Below are positions 6,686-14,005 of a stretch of DNA of 32,243 nucleotides, piece after piece (within the stretch, counting starts at the first letter, position 1; each line of letters opens with the position of its first letter). The stretch is from assembly GCA_025937815.1 (NCBI GenBank), contig JAICQP010000011.1, positions 1-32,243 of the forward strand. Direction: 5' to 3'. The translations under genes and the position numbers were made by a program. This stretch comes from Gemmatimonadota bacterium. GTDB taxonomy: Bacteria > Gemmatimonadota > Gemmatimonadetes > JACCXV01 > JAHWKZ01. The notes beneath the pieces are model-generated. The model did not search any database, was not told the origin of the DNA, and saw nothing but the letters and a program-made list of their open reading frames with translations.

Positions 6686-7804
6686 ATGCTCCGCATCCTG
6701 CACCTCGCCGACGTCCATATCGGGGCGTCCATGTCCGCGTTCGGCGATGTTGCCGAGGCCCGCCGGCGGAGCGTGCTCGACGCGTTCCGTCAGCTGCCCG
6801 AGCTCGCGAGCCGGGTGGACGCGCACGCGGTTCTCGTCGCCGGGGACGTCTTCGACCGGCCCGAGCCGGACCCGGAGTCCCGCGCCGCGGTGGCCGAGAC
6901 GTTCGCGCGGATGGTCGAAGACGGGCGGCCGGTCTTCGTCGTGCCGGGGAACCACGACTCGTCCACGCTCCTGCGACACCCGTGGGCGGAGCCGCTCGGC
7001 GGGGCGCGCGTCTTCCTGGGACCGACGTTCGAGCGGCAGTCGGTGGAGACCGCCGGCGGCCCGCTCCACGTTTACGGGCTGGCGTACGACCTGGGACGGG
7101 AGGACGCGCCGCTGTCGACCTATGCGCGCGCCGATCTGCCGGGCGTTCACGTGGTCCTCCTCCACGGCTCCGTCGACTTCTCCCCCCACTGGAAGATCGG
7201 CAGGAACGCGCTGCGGCTCCCGATCGAGGCCCTGGCCGCGCTCGACTGCGACTACGTCGCGCTCGGGGACTATCACGGCTTCCGCCCCCCGGAGCGCTTT
7301 CGCGAGGGCGTGCCCGCCTGCTATCCCGGCTCGTTCGCGGCGGTCGACGTCTCCGAGACGGGGCCGCGGGGGTACGTCGTGGCCGAGCTCGAGCCAGGGG
7401 GCGCGCCGCGCGTCCTCCACCACCCTTCCGCCGTCCCGCACCTGGTCGACGTCGGCGACGTGGACGTGGGGGGGGCCGCCGACCAGGAGGAGGTCATGCG
7501 GCGGATCGCCGAGCGGGCCGCTCCGGGGACGCTCCCCCTCGTCCGACTGACGGGCGTCCCGGACTTCCCCCTCGACCCCGACGTGATCGCCCACCGGCTC
7601 GTCGAGCGATTCGGGTACGGGCGCGTGATCGACGGGTCGACCTACTACGCCAACGCCCGGCTCGACCGGATCGCGGAGGAGGACACGGTCGCCGCCCACG
7701 TCGTGCGACTCGCGCGCCAGCGCATCGAGGCGGCGGCGGACGACGACAAAGCGGTAGTCGAGCGCGCGCTCCGGATCGCGCTGCACTCCCTGGAGGTGAC
7801 GTGA
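6686..7804 (+). CDS. SbcD-like metallophosphoesterase (DNA repair exonuclease)
   Basis: This 372-residue calcineurin-like phosphoesterase of the SbcD/Mre11/YhaO type probably acts as a Mn-dependent DNA nuclease working with the ATPase encoded next. All dimetal motifs are visible: DVH (9-11), GD in VAGDVFD (53-54), GNHD (88-91), LHG in VVLLHGSVD, and GDYHG. A smaller C-terminal capping region follows, as in SbcD. ATG 6686 begins exactly at the conserved MLRILHLADVHIG; upstream in-frame sequence is non-homologous. The stop TGA overlaps the GTG of the next gene, so the pair is translationally coupled. It is closer to the B. subtilis YhaO branch than to classical SbcD, judging by the partner's membrane segment. 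Confidence 0.92.
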   Translation: MLRILHLADVHIGASMSAFGDVAEARRRSVLDAFRQLPELASRVDAHAVLVAGDVFDRPEPDPESRAAVAETFARMVEDGRPVFVVPGNHDSSTLLRHPWAEPLGGARVFLGPTFERQSVETAGGPLHVYGLAYDLGREDAPLSTYARADLPGVHVVLLHGSVDFSPHWKIGRNALRLPIEALAALDCDYVALGDYHGFRPPERFREGVPACYPGSFAAVDVSETGPRGYVVAELEPGGAPRVLHHPSAVPHLVDVGDVDVGGAADQEEVMRRIAERAAPGTLPLVRLTGVPDFPLDPDVIAHRLVERFGYGRVIDGSTYYANARLDRIAEEDTVAAHVVRLARQRIEAAADDDKAVVERALRIALHSLEVT

Positions 7805-10062
7805 GCTCGGGGGTGCGCTTCCTCAAGGCGAACTTCGAGTACGGCTGTCACGTCGGCGAGGGGTTCGAGCTCCCGGGCGGGGAGTCGCCGATCGTGATCG
7901 CCGGGCCGAACGGCTCGGGGAAGACGACGCTGATCGAGGCGCTCGTCCGGACGCTGTTCGGGTTCGACCGGCGCTCCATGGGAGACCGCGACCGGCTCGC
8001 CGCGCGCGCGCCGTGGGTCGGTCGCCGCTGCCGCGCGAGCGTCGAGGTCCGGGGGGCCGATGGGGGGCGCTGGCGCGTCCGGCGCGATTTCGACGACGGC
8101 AGCGTGGAGGTCGAGTCGCTGGACAGCGGCGAGCGATGGTCGGGGGACGGGAACCCCGCCGCCGGAAACCAGGAGGCCCAGGAGTATCGCCGCCGGCTGG
8201 CCGCGCTGTTCGGCCTGGCGGACATCGAGCTCTACGAGAGCACGGCCTGCATCTCCCAGGGCCAGCTCCTCGATACGCGCCTGCGCGAAGAGCTCCTGCA
8301 GGTCGAATCGGGGGGATACGGCAACGTCGAGGACGCGCTGGCGCGGGTGGCAAAGGCGCATGACGCGCTGACCGCCCGGCCGATCGACGGCGAGGGTCGG
8401 TCGAAGCCCAAGCCCCGGAAGCTCGAGACCGCCGACATCGAGATCGAGCGGCTGGTGTCGCGGATCAAGGCCGCGGACGCCGTGCTGAACTGGCGCGCGC
8501 CACTCGAGCAGGAGCTCCACGCGCTGCAGGCGCGCGAGCGCGAGCTGGATGCCGCGGTCCTGCGCCTCGAAACGGCGCTGGGTCCGTTGAACGGCCGCCG
8601 CGCGCTCGAGGCGCGGATCGAGGCGCAGCGCGAGCGCCAGGCCGCGATCGAGAAGGCGCGTCACCGGCTCGAGCGCGCCGTGCGTCAGCTGCGCGCGATC
8701 GAGGACGCGGTCGCGATCCCGGTCGAGGAGCGCTACCCGCCCGACTTCCTCGAGCGACTCGGCCGGCTCGAGTGGATCTGGAACCGGCAGACCGAGCTCA
8801 GGGTCGCGCGGGACACCCTGGAGGCCGAGCCGCGGCTGGCCGACGTGCCGCGTCCCTGGCTCGCGCTCGCCGTCGCCGCCGCGATCGCGGGAATCGGCGG
8901 GATCGGCGCGGCGCTCTTCGGCTCCGCCGCCGTTGCATTCGGGGGCGTGGCGCTCGCGCTGGTGGCCGGGACGGCGCTCATGCTGCACCGGGCCGGCCGG
9001 CTCCGGCGCCGCGACGAGACCCTGCGCAGGAAGCGCGTGGTGTACGAGGAGCTCGACCGCGTCGCCGAGGAGCTCGAGAAGGAGCTGGTGGGGATCCCCC
9101 GCGGCCGCACGCTGTCGATCGCCACGCTCGACGAGCGCCGCCGCGCGTTCGAGGCGCAGCGGCAGGCCGTCGAGAAGCTCGGCGCCGCGCGCGCAGTCCT
9201 CGAGGAGGAGCTGACCGACGCTTCCCGCACGCTCCCCGGGGGGAGCTCCGCGGAGGAGGTCCTGTCGCTGTGCGCGGAAGCGTCCGAGCAGATCCGCACC
9301 GACATCGCGCGCGCTCAGATCGAGATGCGGGAGCTGGCCGGGATCGACCTGCCGCCGGACGTCGACCCCACGCCGGAGTCGGTCGAAGCGGCGCTCGCCG
9401 CCCGCCGCGCCGAGCGACGCCGGCTCGCCGAGGAGGCGCGGGTCGCCGAGACGCGGCTGCTCCAGGAAGGGACGGGACAGGAGAGCGCCGTCGCCCTGCG
9501 CGACGAGCTCCTGGCCGCCGAGGAGGCGCGCGTGGCCATCGATCGCGAGGCCCGGGTGCACGAGGCCGCGCACGCGCTGATCCGCGACGCGTACGCGGAG
9601 TTCCGCGAGCACGACCAGGACCGGCTGGTGGCCGCGGTGTCGCGAGCGATGGAGCGGCTGACGGGCGGCGCCGTCGGGCCGCTGGAAGCGCCAGGCTCGC
9701 TGGCCGAAGCGGCGGTCCGGCTCCACGGCAGGCGGGTCGAGCTCAGGAGCCCGCCCCTCAGCTACGGAGAGCTGCACGCCGCGCTCGTCGCGGTCCGCCT
9801 CGGGGCCAGCGACTTCCACGCCCGGTCCGGCGTCCGCCCCCCGATGATCGTCGACGAGCCCTTCGCCTACCTCGACATCGATCGCGCCCGCGAGCTGTGG
9901 TCGCTCTTGTGCGCGGCGGCACGCGAGCGGCAGGTGATCGTCGTCACGCAGGAGACGCTCACGCTGGACGCGCTCGGCGTCACGCCCGACATCCGGCTCG
10001 AGCGCCGGGTCACGCGAGCCGCTCCCCCAGCAGATACGTCTCCATCCGTCCCCGTCCCTTGA
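7801..10062 (+). CDS. YhaN/SbcC-like coiled-coil ATPase with membrane hairpin
   Basis: This 753-residue SMC/Rad50-type ATPase starts at GTG 7801 (GGAGG 6 nt upstream), overlapping the nuclease stop as GTGA. The N-terminal half-site has Walker A GPNGSGKT (35-42) and ISQGQLL as the Q-loop region. A central Arg/Glu/Ala-rich coiled coil is interrupted at about 350-400 by two hydrophobic stretches (ALAVAAAIAGIGGIGAAL; GVALALVAGTALML) that look like a transmembrane hairpin. The C-terminal half-site has a SYGELHAALVAVRLG signature-like region and Walker B with D-loop in MIVDEPFAYLD (about 682-692). Membrane insertion in the coiled coil is the feature of the YhaN branch rather than SbcC. The ATPase presumably tethers the nuclease to the inner membrane. 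Its 3' end overlaps the convergent cyclase gene by 53 bp. Confidence 0.88.
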   Translation: MSSGVRFLKANFEYGCHVGEGFELPGGESPIVIAGPNGSGKTTLIEALVRTLFGFDRRSMGDRDRLAARAPWVGRRCRASVEVRGADGGRWRVRRDFDDGSVEVESLDSGERWSGDGNPAAGNQEAQEYRRRLAALFGLADIELYESTACISQGQLLDTRLREELLQVESGGYGNVEDALARVAKAHDALTARPIDGEGRSKPKPRKLETADIEIERLVSRIKAADAVLNWRAPLEQELHALQARERELDAAVLRLETALGPLNGRRALEARIEAQRERQAAIEKARHRLERAVRQLRAIEDAVAIPVEERYPPDFLERLGRLEWIWNRQTELRVARDTLEAEPRLADVPRPWLALAVAAAIAGIGGIGAALFGSAAVAFGGVALALVAGTALMLHRAGRLRRRDETLRRKRVVYEELDRVAEELEKELVGIPRGRTLSIATLDERRRAFEAQRQAVEKLGAARAVLEEELTDASRTLPGGSSAEEVLSLCAEASEQIRTDIARAQIEMRELAGIDLPPDVDPTPESVEAALAARRAERRRLAEEARVAETRLLQEGTGQESAVALRDELLAAEEARVAIDREARVHEAAHALIRDAYAEFREHDQDRLVAAVSRAMERLTGGAVGPLEAPGSLAEAAVRLHGRRVELRSPPLSYGELHAALVAVRLGASDFHARSGVRPPMIVDEPFAYLDIDRARELWSLLCAAARERQVIVVTQETLTLDALGVTPDIRLERRVTRAAPPADTSPSVPVP

Positions 10063-11260
10063 CCTCGATCGCGCCGCGCGCCGTCAGCGCGTAGCGCGCG
10101 CGGAGCCGCTCGCCCGCTCGGGCCGTCACCTGGATGGCGCCCGCCACGCCGTGGCTCTCCATCCGGCTCGCCATCGTGACGGGGTCTCCCCACAGATCGT
10201 AGATGAATTTCCGCTCGCCGATCACGCCGGCGACCACCGGGCCGGTGTCGATCCCGACGCGGAGAGCGACGGGCCTCGCCGCCCCGGAGGCGCGGGCCGC
10301 TGCGACCGCCAGCATCTCGACCGCCGCGTCGGCGATCCGCTCGAGGTGGTCGGCGCGCGGGAGGGGCACGCCGCAGACCGCCATGTACGCGTCCCCGATC
10401 GTCTTGATCTTCTCCAGCCCGTGCCGCTCCGCCACCTGGTCGAAGGCCGTGAAGAGATCGTTAAGGAGGGTCACCAGGTCCTCCGGCGCCATCCCCGCCG
10501 ACAGCTCGGTGAAGCCGACCAGATCCGCGAAGAGGACCGAGGCTTCGGGGAACCGGTCGGCGATCGGCGCCGGGTCGGTCTTGAGCCGCTCCGCGATCGG
10601 TGCCGGCAGGACGTTCAGGAGCAGCCGCTCGCTCCGCTCCCGCTCGCGCTCGAGGCCGAGCCGGGCCAGGAACCCGTCGCGCGCATAGCGCTCCAGGTTC
10701 CAGCACGCGAAACCGCCGATCAGCATGCAGGTGGCGAGAAAGAGGGCCGCGATCGACGGGCTGTCGTACGCGTGGACCCCGCGGCTCAGCACGGCCGCGT
10801 ACGCCGCCAGCATGACGAGCGTCGCGGCCAGCGCGACCGGGAAGCGGATCCGGAACAGCGTGAAGGTGCCGACGACCGCGAGGCCGATGCCGGGATAGAA
10901 CGGCACCTCCATCCGGTTCCCGACGGTGGCCATCATGGCCAGCATGCCGAGTGCGGCCGCCAGCCCCCCGAGCGCCAGGACCTCCGAGTGGATCCTCTCG
11001 AAGACTGGATGCCACGTGAGGGCCAGATTGACGGCCAGGACGGTCACGACCGCGAGCCGCAGCGGCCACACCTCGCCTACCGTGCCGCTCCGCATGTCCA
11101 GCACGAGATAGCCGACATAGAGGGCGATCACGAGGATCGTCGTCGCGCGCGCGGCGCGGATCGAGGAGCGGGCGTACTCGGCGCGGAACTCGGTCTCGAG
11201 CCCGTCGTCGGAGAACCGCAGCGCGAGCGGCTGCGCCGGGCTGTCCGCGCCCGCTCTCAC
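10010..11260 (-). CDS. six-TM class III adenylate/guanylate cyclase, downstream copy
   Basis: This 416-residue membrane cyclase starts with GTG 11260, overlapping the stop of its tandem paralogue as GTGA. About six hydrophobic segments (40-190) are followed by a charged signalling helix (ERERERSERLLLNVLPAPIAERL, 204-226) and one catalytic domain (about 240-412). Metal-binding Asp are D246 (FADLVGFT) and D290 (KTIGDAYM). The purine-specifying pair K286 and D355 indicates ATP, i.e. cAMP synthesis. The transition-state Arg is present (R366), but the usual Asn seven residues after D355 is Thr (T362). It would function as a homodimer like Rv1625c, or as a heterodimer with the adjacent copy. Its 3' end overlaps the convergent ATPase gene. 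Confidence 0.92.
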   Translation of the reverse strand: MRAGADSPAQPLALRFSDDGLETEFRAEYARSSIRAARATTILVIALYVGYLVLDMRSGTVGEVWPLRLAVVTVLAVNLALTWHPVFERIHSEVLALGGLAAALGMLAMMATVGNRMEVPFYPGIGLAVVGTFTLFRIRFPVALAATLVMLAAYAAVLSRGVHAYDSPSIAALFLATCMLIGGFACWNLERYARDGFLARLGLERERERSERLLLNVLPAPIAERLKTDPAPIADRFPEASVLFADLVGFTELSAGMAPEDLVTLLNDLFTAFDQVAERHGLEKIKTIGDAYMAVCGVPLPRADHLERIADAAVEMLAVAAARASGAARPVALRVGIDTGPVVAGVIGERKFIYDLWGDPVTMASRMESHGVAGAIQVTARAGERLRARYALTARGAIEVKGRGRMETYLLGERLA

Positions 11261-12486
11261 GATGCCTGTCGCCGTCCCCGGAGCAGCCAGGTCCGCATCA
11301 TCCCCCGGCCTTTGACTTCGATCTCGCCGCGCGGGGCGAAGTCGTAGCGGTCCGCCAGGCGGTCGCGAACCGCCTCCGTCACCTGGATCTCCCCCGGAAC
11401 ACCGTGCGACTCCATCCGGCTCGCCGTCGTCACCGCGTCGCCCCACAGGTCGTAGATGAACTTGCTCTCGCCGATCACCCCGGCCACGACCGGGCCGGTC
11501 TCGATGCCGATCCGGAGCGGCAGGGTGGACTCTGCGCGCATGTCGAGCGCCAGCTCCGCGATCCGCTCCGCGTGATCGGGCGCGGCCTCCGGAAGGCCCG
11601 CGACCGCCATGTACGCATCGCCGATCGTCTTGATCTTCTCGACCCCGTGGCGGCGCGCGAGCTGGTCGAAGCCGGTGAAGACCGCGTTCAGCATCGTCAC
11701 CAGCTCGTCGGCGGGCATGCGCGTGGACATCGCCGTGAAGCCCGCGATGTCGGCGAACAGGATCGTGGCCTCGGCGTGGTGGTCGGCGATCGGACCCTCG
11801 CTCTCCTTGAGCCGCTCGGCGATCGGCGCGGGCAGGATGTTGAGGAGCAGCCGCTCGCTCCGCTCGCGCTCGCGCGCCGCCTCGCGCTCGTAGAGGAAGC
11901 CGCGCCGCGCGTACCGCTCGATCGTGTACGCGGCCATGAGCCCGATGACGAACGCGGAGCCGAGCGCGATCCAGCCCCCGATCACGCGATCGAGCGTGAG
12001 GTCCTCTGTCAGGGACAGCGTGACCGGCCAGGCGGCGGAGAACACCGCCGAGAGGAGGAGCAGTGCCGGGAAGGCGAGTCGCAACAGGGTGTCCGCGCCC
12101 AGGACTACGAGCACGAGGCCGACCCAGCGCAGTTCGACCCAGGGACCTCCTATGGCGATCAACACGCACATGCCGATGCCCCCGACGAGAGCCGCGGCCC
12201 AAAGGACGCGCCCCCGGACGCGCGGCCAGAAGGGCGCGAAGGTCAGGCCGAACGAGACGAGGAACACGGCCGCGACGGCCGCCCTCACCGACCACGCGCT
12301 GACGGCCAGGTCCGGGTCCGCCCACCGGTCGACGAGAATGAACGCGAGGAACAGGACGCTCCCGATCAGGAGCGTCACCCGCACCTGGCGCGTAGCGGAG
12401 GCCCGGTACTGCTCGCGGAACCGCGCCTCCAGCGCGGCATCGTCGAAGCGGAGCGTGATGGGATGGATGCGGACCGGGTGGGTCAT
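11257..12486 (-). CDS. six-TM class III adenylate/guanylate cyclase, upstream copy
   Basis: This is a 409-residue tandem paralogue of the downstream cyclase with the same plan: an N-terminal cytoplasmic stretch, about six TM segments (38-190), a signalling helix ending LLLNILPAPIAERL, then a catalytic domain (about 240-405). Catalytic residues are D246, K286, D290, D346 and R357. The Asn expected at D346+7 is Thr (T353), the same change as in the downstream copy. The KFIYDLWGD block is identical in the two copies, so they arose by duplication. The gene begins at ATG 12486 with no strong ribosome-binding site. The 126-bp gap upstream carries the terminator of the lipoprotein gene, so a separate promoter is likely needed. 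Confidence 0.92.
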   Translation of the reverse strand: MTHPVRIHPITLRFDDAALEARFREQYRASATRQVRVTLLIGSVLFLAFILVDRWADPDLAVSAWSVRAAVAAVFLVSFGLTFAPFWPRVRGRVLWAAALVGGIGMCVLIAIGGPWVELRWVGLVLVVLGADTLLRLAFPALLLLSAVFSAAWPVTLSLTEDLTLDRVIGGWIALGSAFVIGLMAAYTIERYARRGFLYEREAARERERSERLLLNILPAPIAERLKESEGPIADHHAEATILFADIAGFTAMSTRMPADELVTMLNAVFTGFDQLARRHGVEKIKTIGDAYMAVAGLPEAAPDHAERIAELALDMRAESTLPLRIGIETGPVVAGVIGESKFIYDLWGDAVTTASRMESHGVPGEIQVTEAVRDRLADRYDFAPRGEIEVKGRGMMRTWLLRGRRQAS

Positions 12487-12547
12487 CGGCGGGAATGTGG
12501 CCCCGCGTCACCCGCACGCAAGGTGTGGATCGACGGCGCGGTCGCTG

Positions 12548-12580
12548 AAAAAAAGGCGGGGTCGGCCATGGGCCGACCCC
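12548..12580 (-). terminator. intrinsic terminator of the Ig-domain lipoprotein gene
   Basis: On the minus strand a perfect 10-bp stem (GGGGTCGGCC/GGCCGACCCC, 12558-12580, 3-nt loop) is followed, after CCGCC-type bases, by a run of seven T (12548-12554). It lies 33 bp beyond the lipoprotein stop codon, so it should separate that gene from the cyclase pair downstream. Confidence 0.85.
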
Positions 12581-12612
12581 ACCCTGATCGATCGGTTGCT
12601 ATGCCCGGCGGA

Positions 12613-13863
12613 TCAGTCGCCCGCGGAGCACGTGTACGCGAGGGTCCCCGACACGCTGCTGGCGAAGCCCTCCGTCCCCAGGTACTGAACCTGCGCCTCA
12701 TGGGATCCGAACGGAACCCGATCGGTCCCGCAGACGAACGTGCGAGTCGCCACCCCGTCCACGACCGCGACGATCGGAGCCCCCGGACCGCTCACGGGAT
12801 TCGTGGCATAGAACGCGACGTTGCCGCCCGTCGGCTCCGGATCCACCTCGGCCCGCAGCGTGATCGTCTGGCCCGCGACGAACGTCGTCGTCCCCTCGAC
12901 GATCGAGAGCGCCGTCTCGGTCGGAAGCGTTCCGGCCACCTCGGTGGCGTGCGGGCTGAACGACGTGATCGCGCCGCCCGTTCGGAGGCCGGCGGCCACC
13001 ACCCGACCGGGGCTCAGGAAATCCACGACCGTTTCGAGGATGGGGTTCGACCACAGGCCCACCTCGGTCCCGCTGCTCGCGGTCGAGCAGTCGAGGAACG
13101 TGATGTCCACCTGGGGAAGCCGCTCCCAGACCCCGTTCTCGAAGTGGACGACGTACAGGCTGTCCGGATCGACGCCTTCGGGGATCCCGTTGGGGTCGTC
13201 CGAGTCCAGCGTGCAGACGCCGGCCACCGGCTGATCGTCTTCGGCGGACAGGGTCAAGCTCCCACTCGGCGAGGTGTTCGAGAAGACGATGCCTTCCGGA
13301 TAGGTCGAGATGTCGTAGACCAGTCCGAACAGAGGCGGCTTGACCTCCATGTTGGGCAGCGGAGTGAAGAGGAGCACGAAGGGGACGTCGACCAGATCGC
13401 CGGGAATCTTGGCTCCGGCGAACTCGTTGCTGTTCGTGGCCTCGCCCTGGCAATCGACATTCGGGATGCAGGTCGTAGCGCCCTGGGCTTCGGGCACCAG
13501 CCCCACGTATTCGAGGATCATCGCGACGAGCTCGCCCGTTCCGTCGGCGCTCTCCCACTTTCCTTCCTGGAAGTGCTTGAGGATGAAGTCGATCAGCGTC
13601 CGCGCCTTCGCCTGGGCATCGGCCGGCTTCTTCGGGTACACCTTGACGATCGTCTGGAACTGGCTCTTGGCGGACTTCCCGAGCGTTGGGTCGGTAATCA
13701 CCTCGTCGATCTTGGCCAGCACATCCTGGGCCGAGACGGACGGCTGGAGCGAGCGTTGGGCTTCCGTGGGGAACATTCCATCCCCCACCTGGCACCCGTA
13801 GGCCAGTGCCGCCAGCGCGATCAGGCATACCACGCCGACGATTGGACGCTTTCCGTTAGACAT
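12613..13863 (-). CDS. lipoprotein with C-terminal Ig-like domain
   Basis: This 416-residue precursor starts at ATG 13863 with GGAGG 7 nt upstream. The N-terminus is a lipoprotein signal with the lipobox LAYGC (C24), so it is exported and lipid-anchored. A region of about 300 residues without recognised enzyme motifs contains several Cys pairs (for example TTCIPNVDCQGE). It ends near SFSPHATEVAG, a form often seen in secreted proteins of Gemmatimonadota-like bacteria. The last roughly 90 residues (TALSIVEGTTTFVAGQTITL..., then PTGGNVAFYA) match a bacterial Ig-like beta-sandwich (Big_5/Ig3-type). The role is probably structural or adhesive at the cell surface; the ligand is unknown. It is divergent to the cyclase gene at 14006. 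Confidence 0.8.
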   Translation of the reverse strand: MSNGKRPIVGVVCLIALAALAYGCQVGDGMFPTEAQRSLQPSVSAQDVLAKIDEVITDPTLGKSAKSQFQTIVKVYPKKPADAQAKARTLIDFILKHFQEGKWESADGTGELVAMILEYVGLVPEAQGATTCIPNVDCQGEATNSNEFAGAKIPGDLVDVPFVLLFTPLPNMEVKPPLFGLVYDISTYPEGIVFSNTSPSGSLTLSAEDDQPVAGVCTLDSDDPNGIPEGVDPDSLYVVHFENGVWERLPQVDITFLDCSTASSGTEVGLWSNPILETVVDFLSPGRVVAAGLRTGGAITSFSPHATEVAGTLPTETALSIVEGTTTFVAGQTITLRAEVDPEPTGGNVAFYATNPVSGPGAPIVAVVDGVATRTFVCGTDRVPFGSHEAQVQYLGTEGFASSVSGTLAYTCSAGD

Positions 13864-13934
13864 TCAACAACCTCCACAGGGATCGGGGGGGCCGGCCGGG
13901 GCCGGGAATTCCGGGAGCCCGCTCGCGCGGGGCG

Positions 13935-13995
13935 CGAAGAGAATACTACTATACCCGATTCAGGAACAGGTATCGGTCTGTGTTTCGTATTAGAA
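13935..13995. promoter_or_regulatory. AT-rich divergent promoter region
   Basis: The 142-bp gap between the divergent starts at 13863 (minus) and 14006 (plus) contains the lowest-GC patch of the neighbourhood. On the minus strand TATAGT (13948-13953) is a good -10 candidate, but the matching -35 is poor. No confident plus-strand promoter was found. The assignment rests on gene layout and base composition. Confidence 0.35.
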
Positions 13996-14005
13996 AGGCG
14001 CTTCT

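Noticed and set aside
10010-12517. A single 835-codon frame spanning both cyclase genes
   Set aside because: Only its second half is protein-like; the first half is the out-of-frame shadow of the upstream cyclase. Two genes with a GTGA overlap explain the sequence better.
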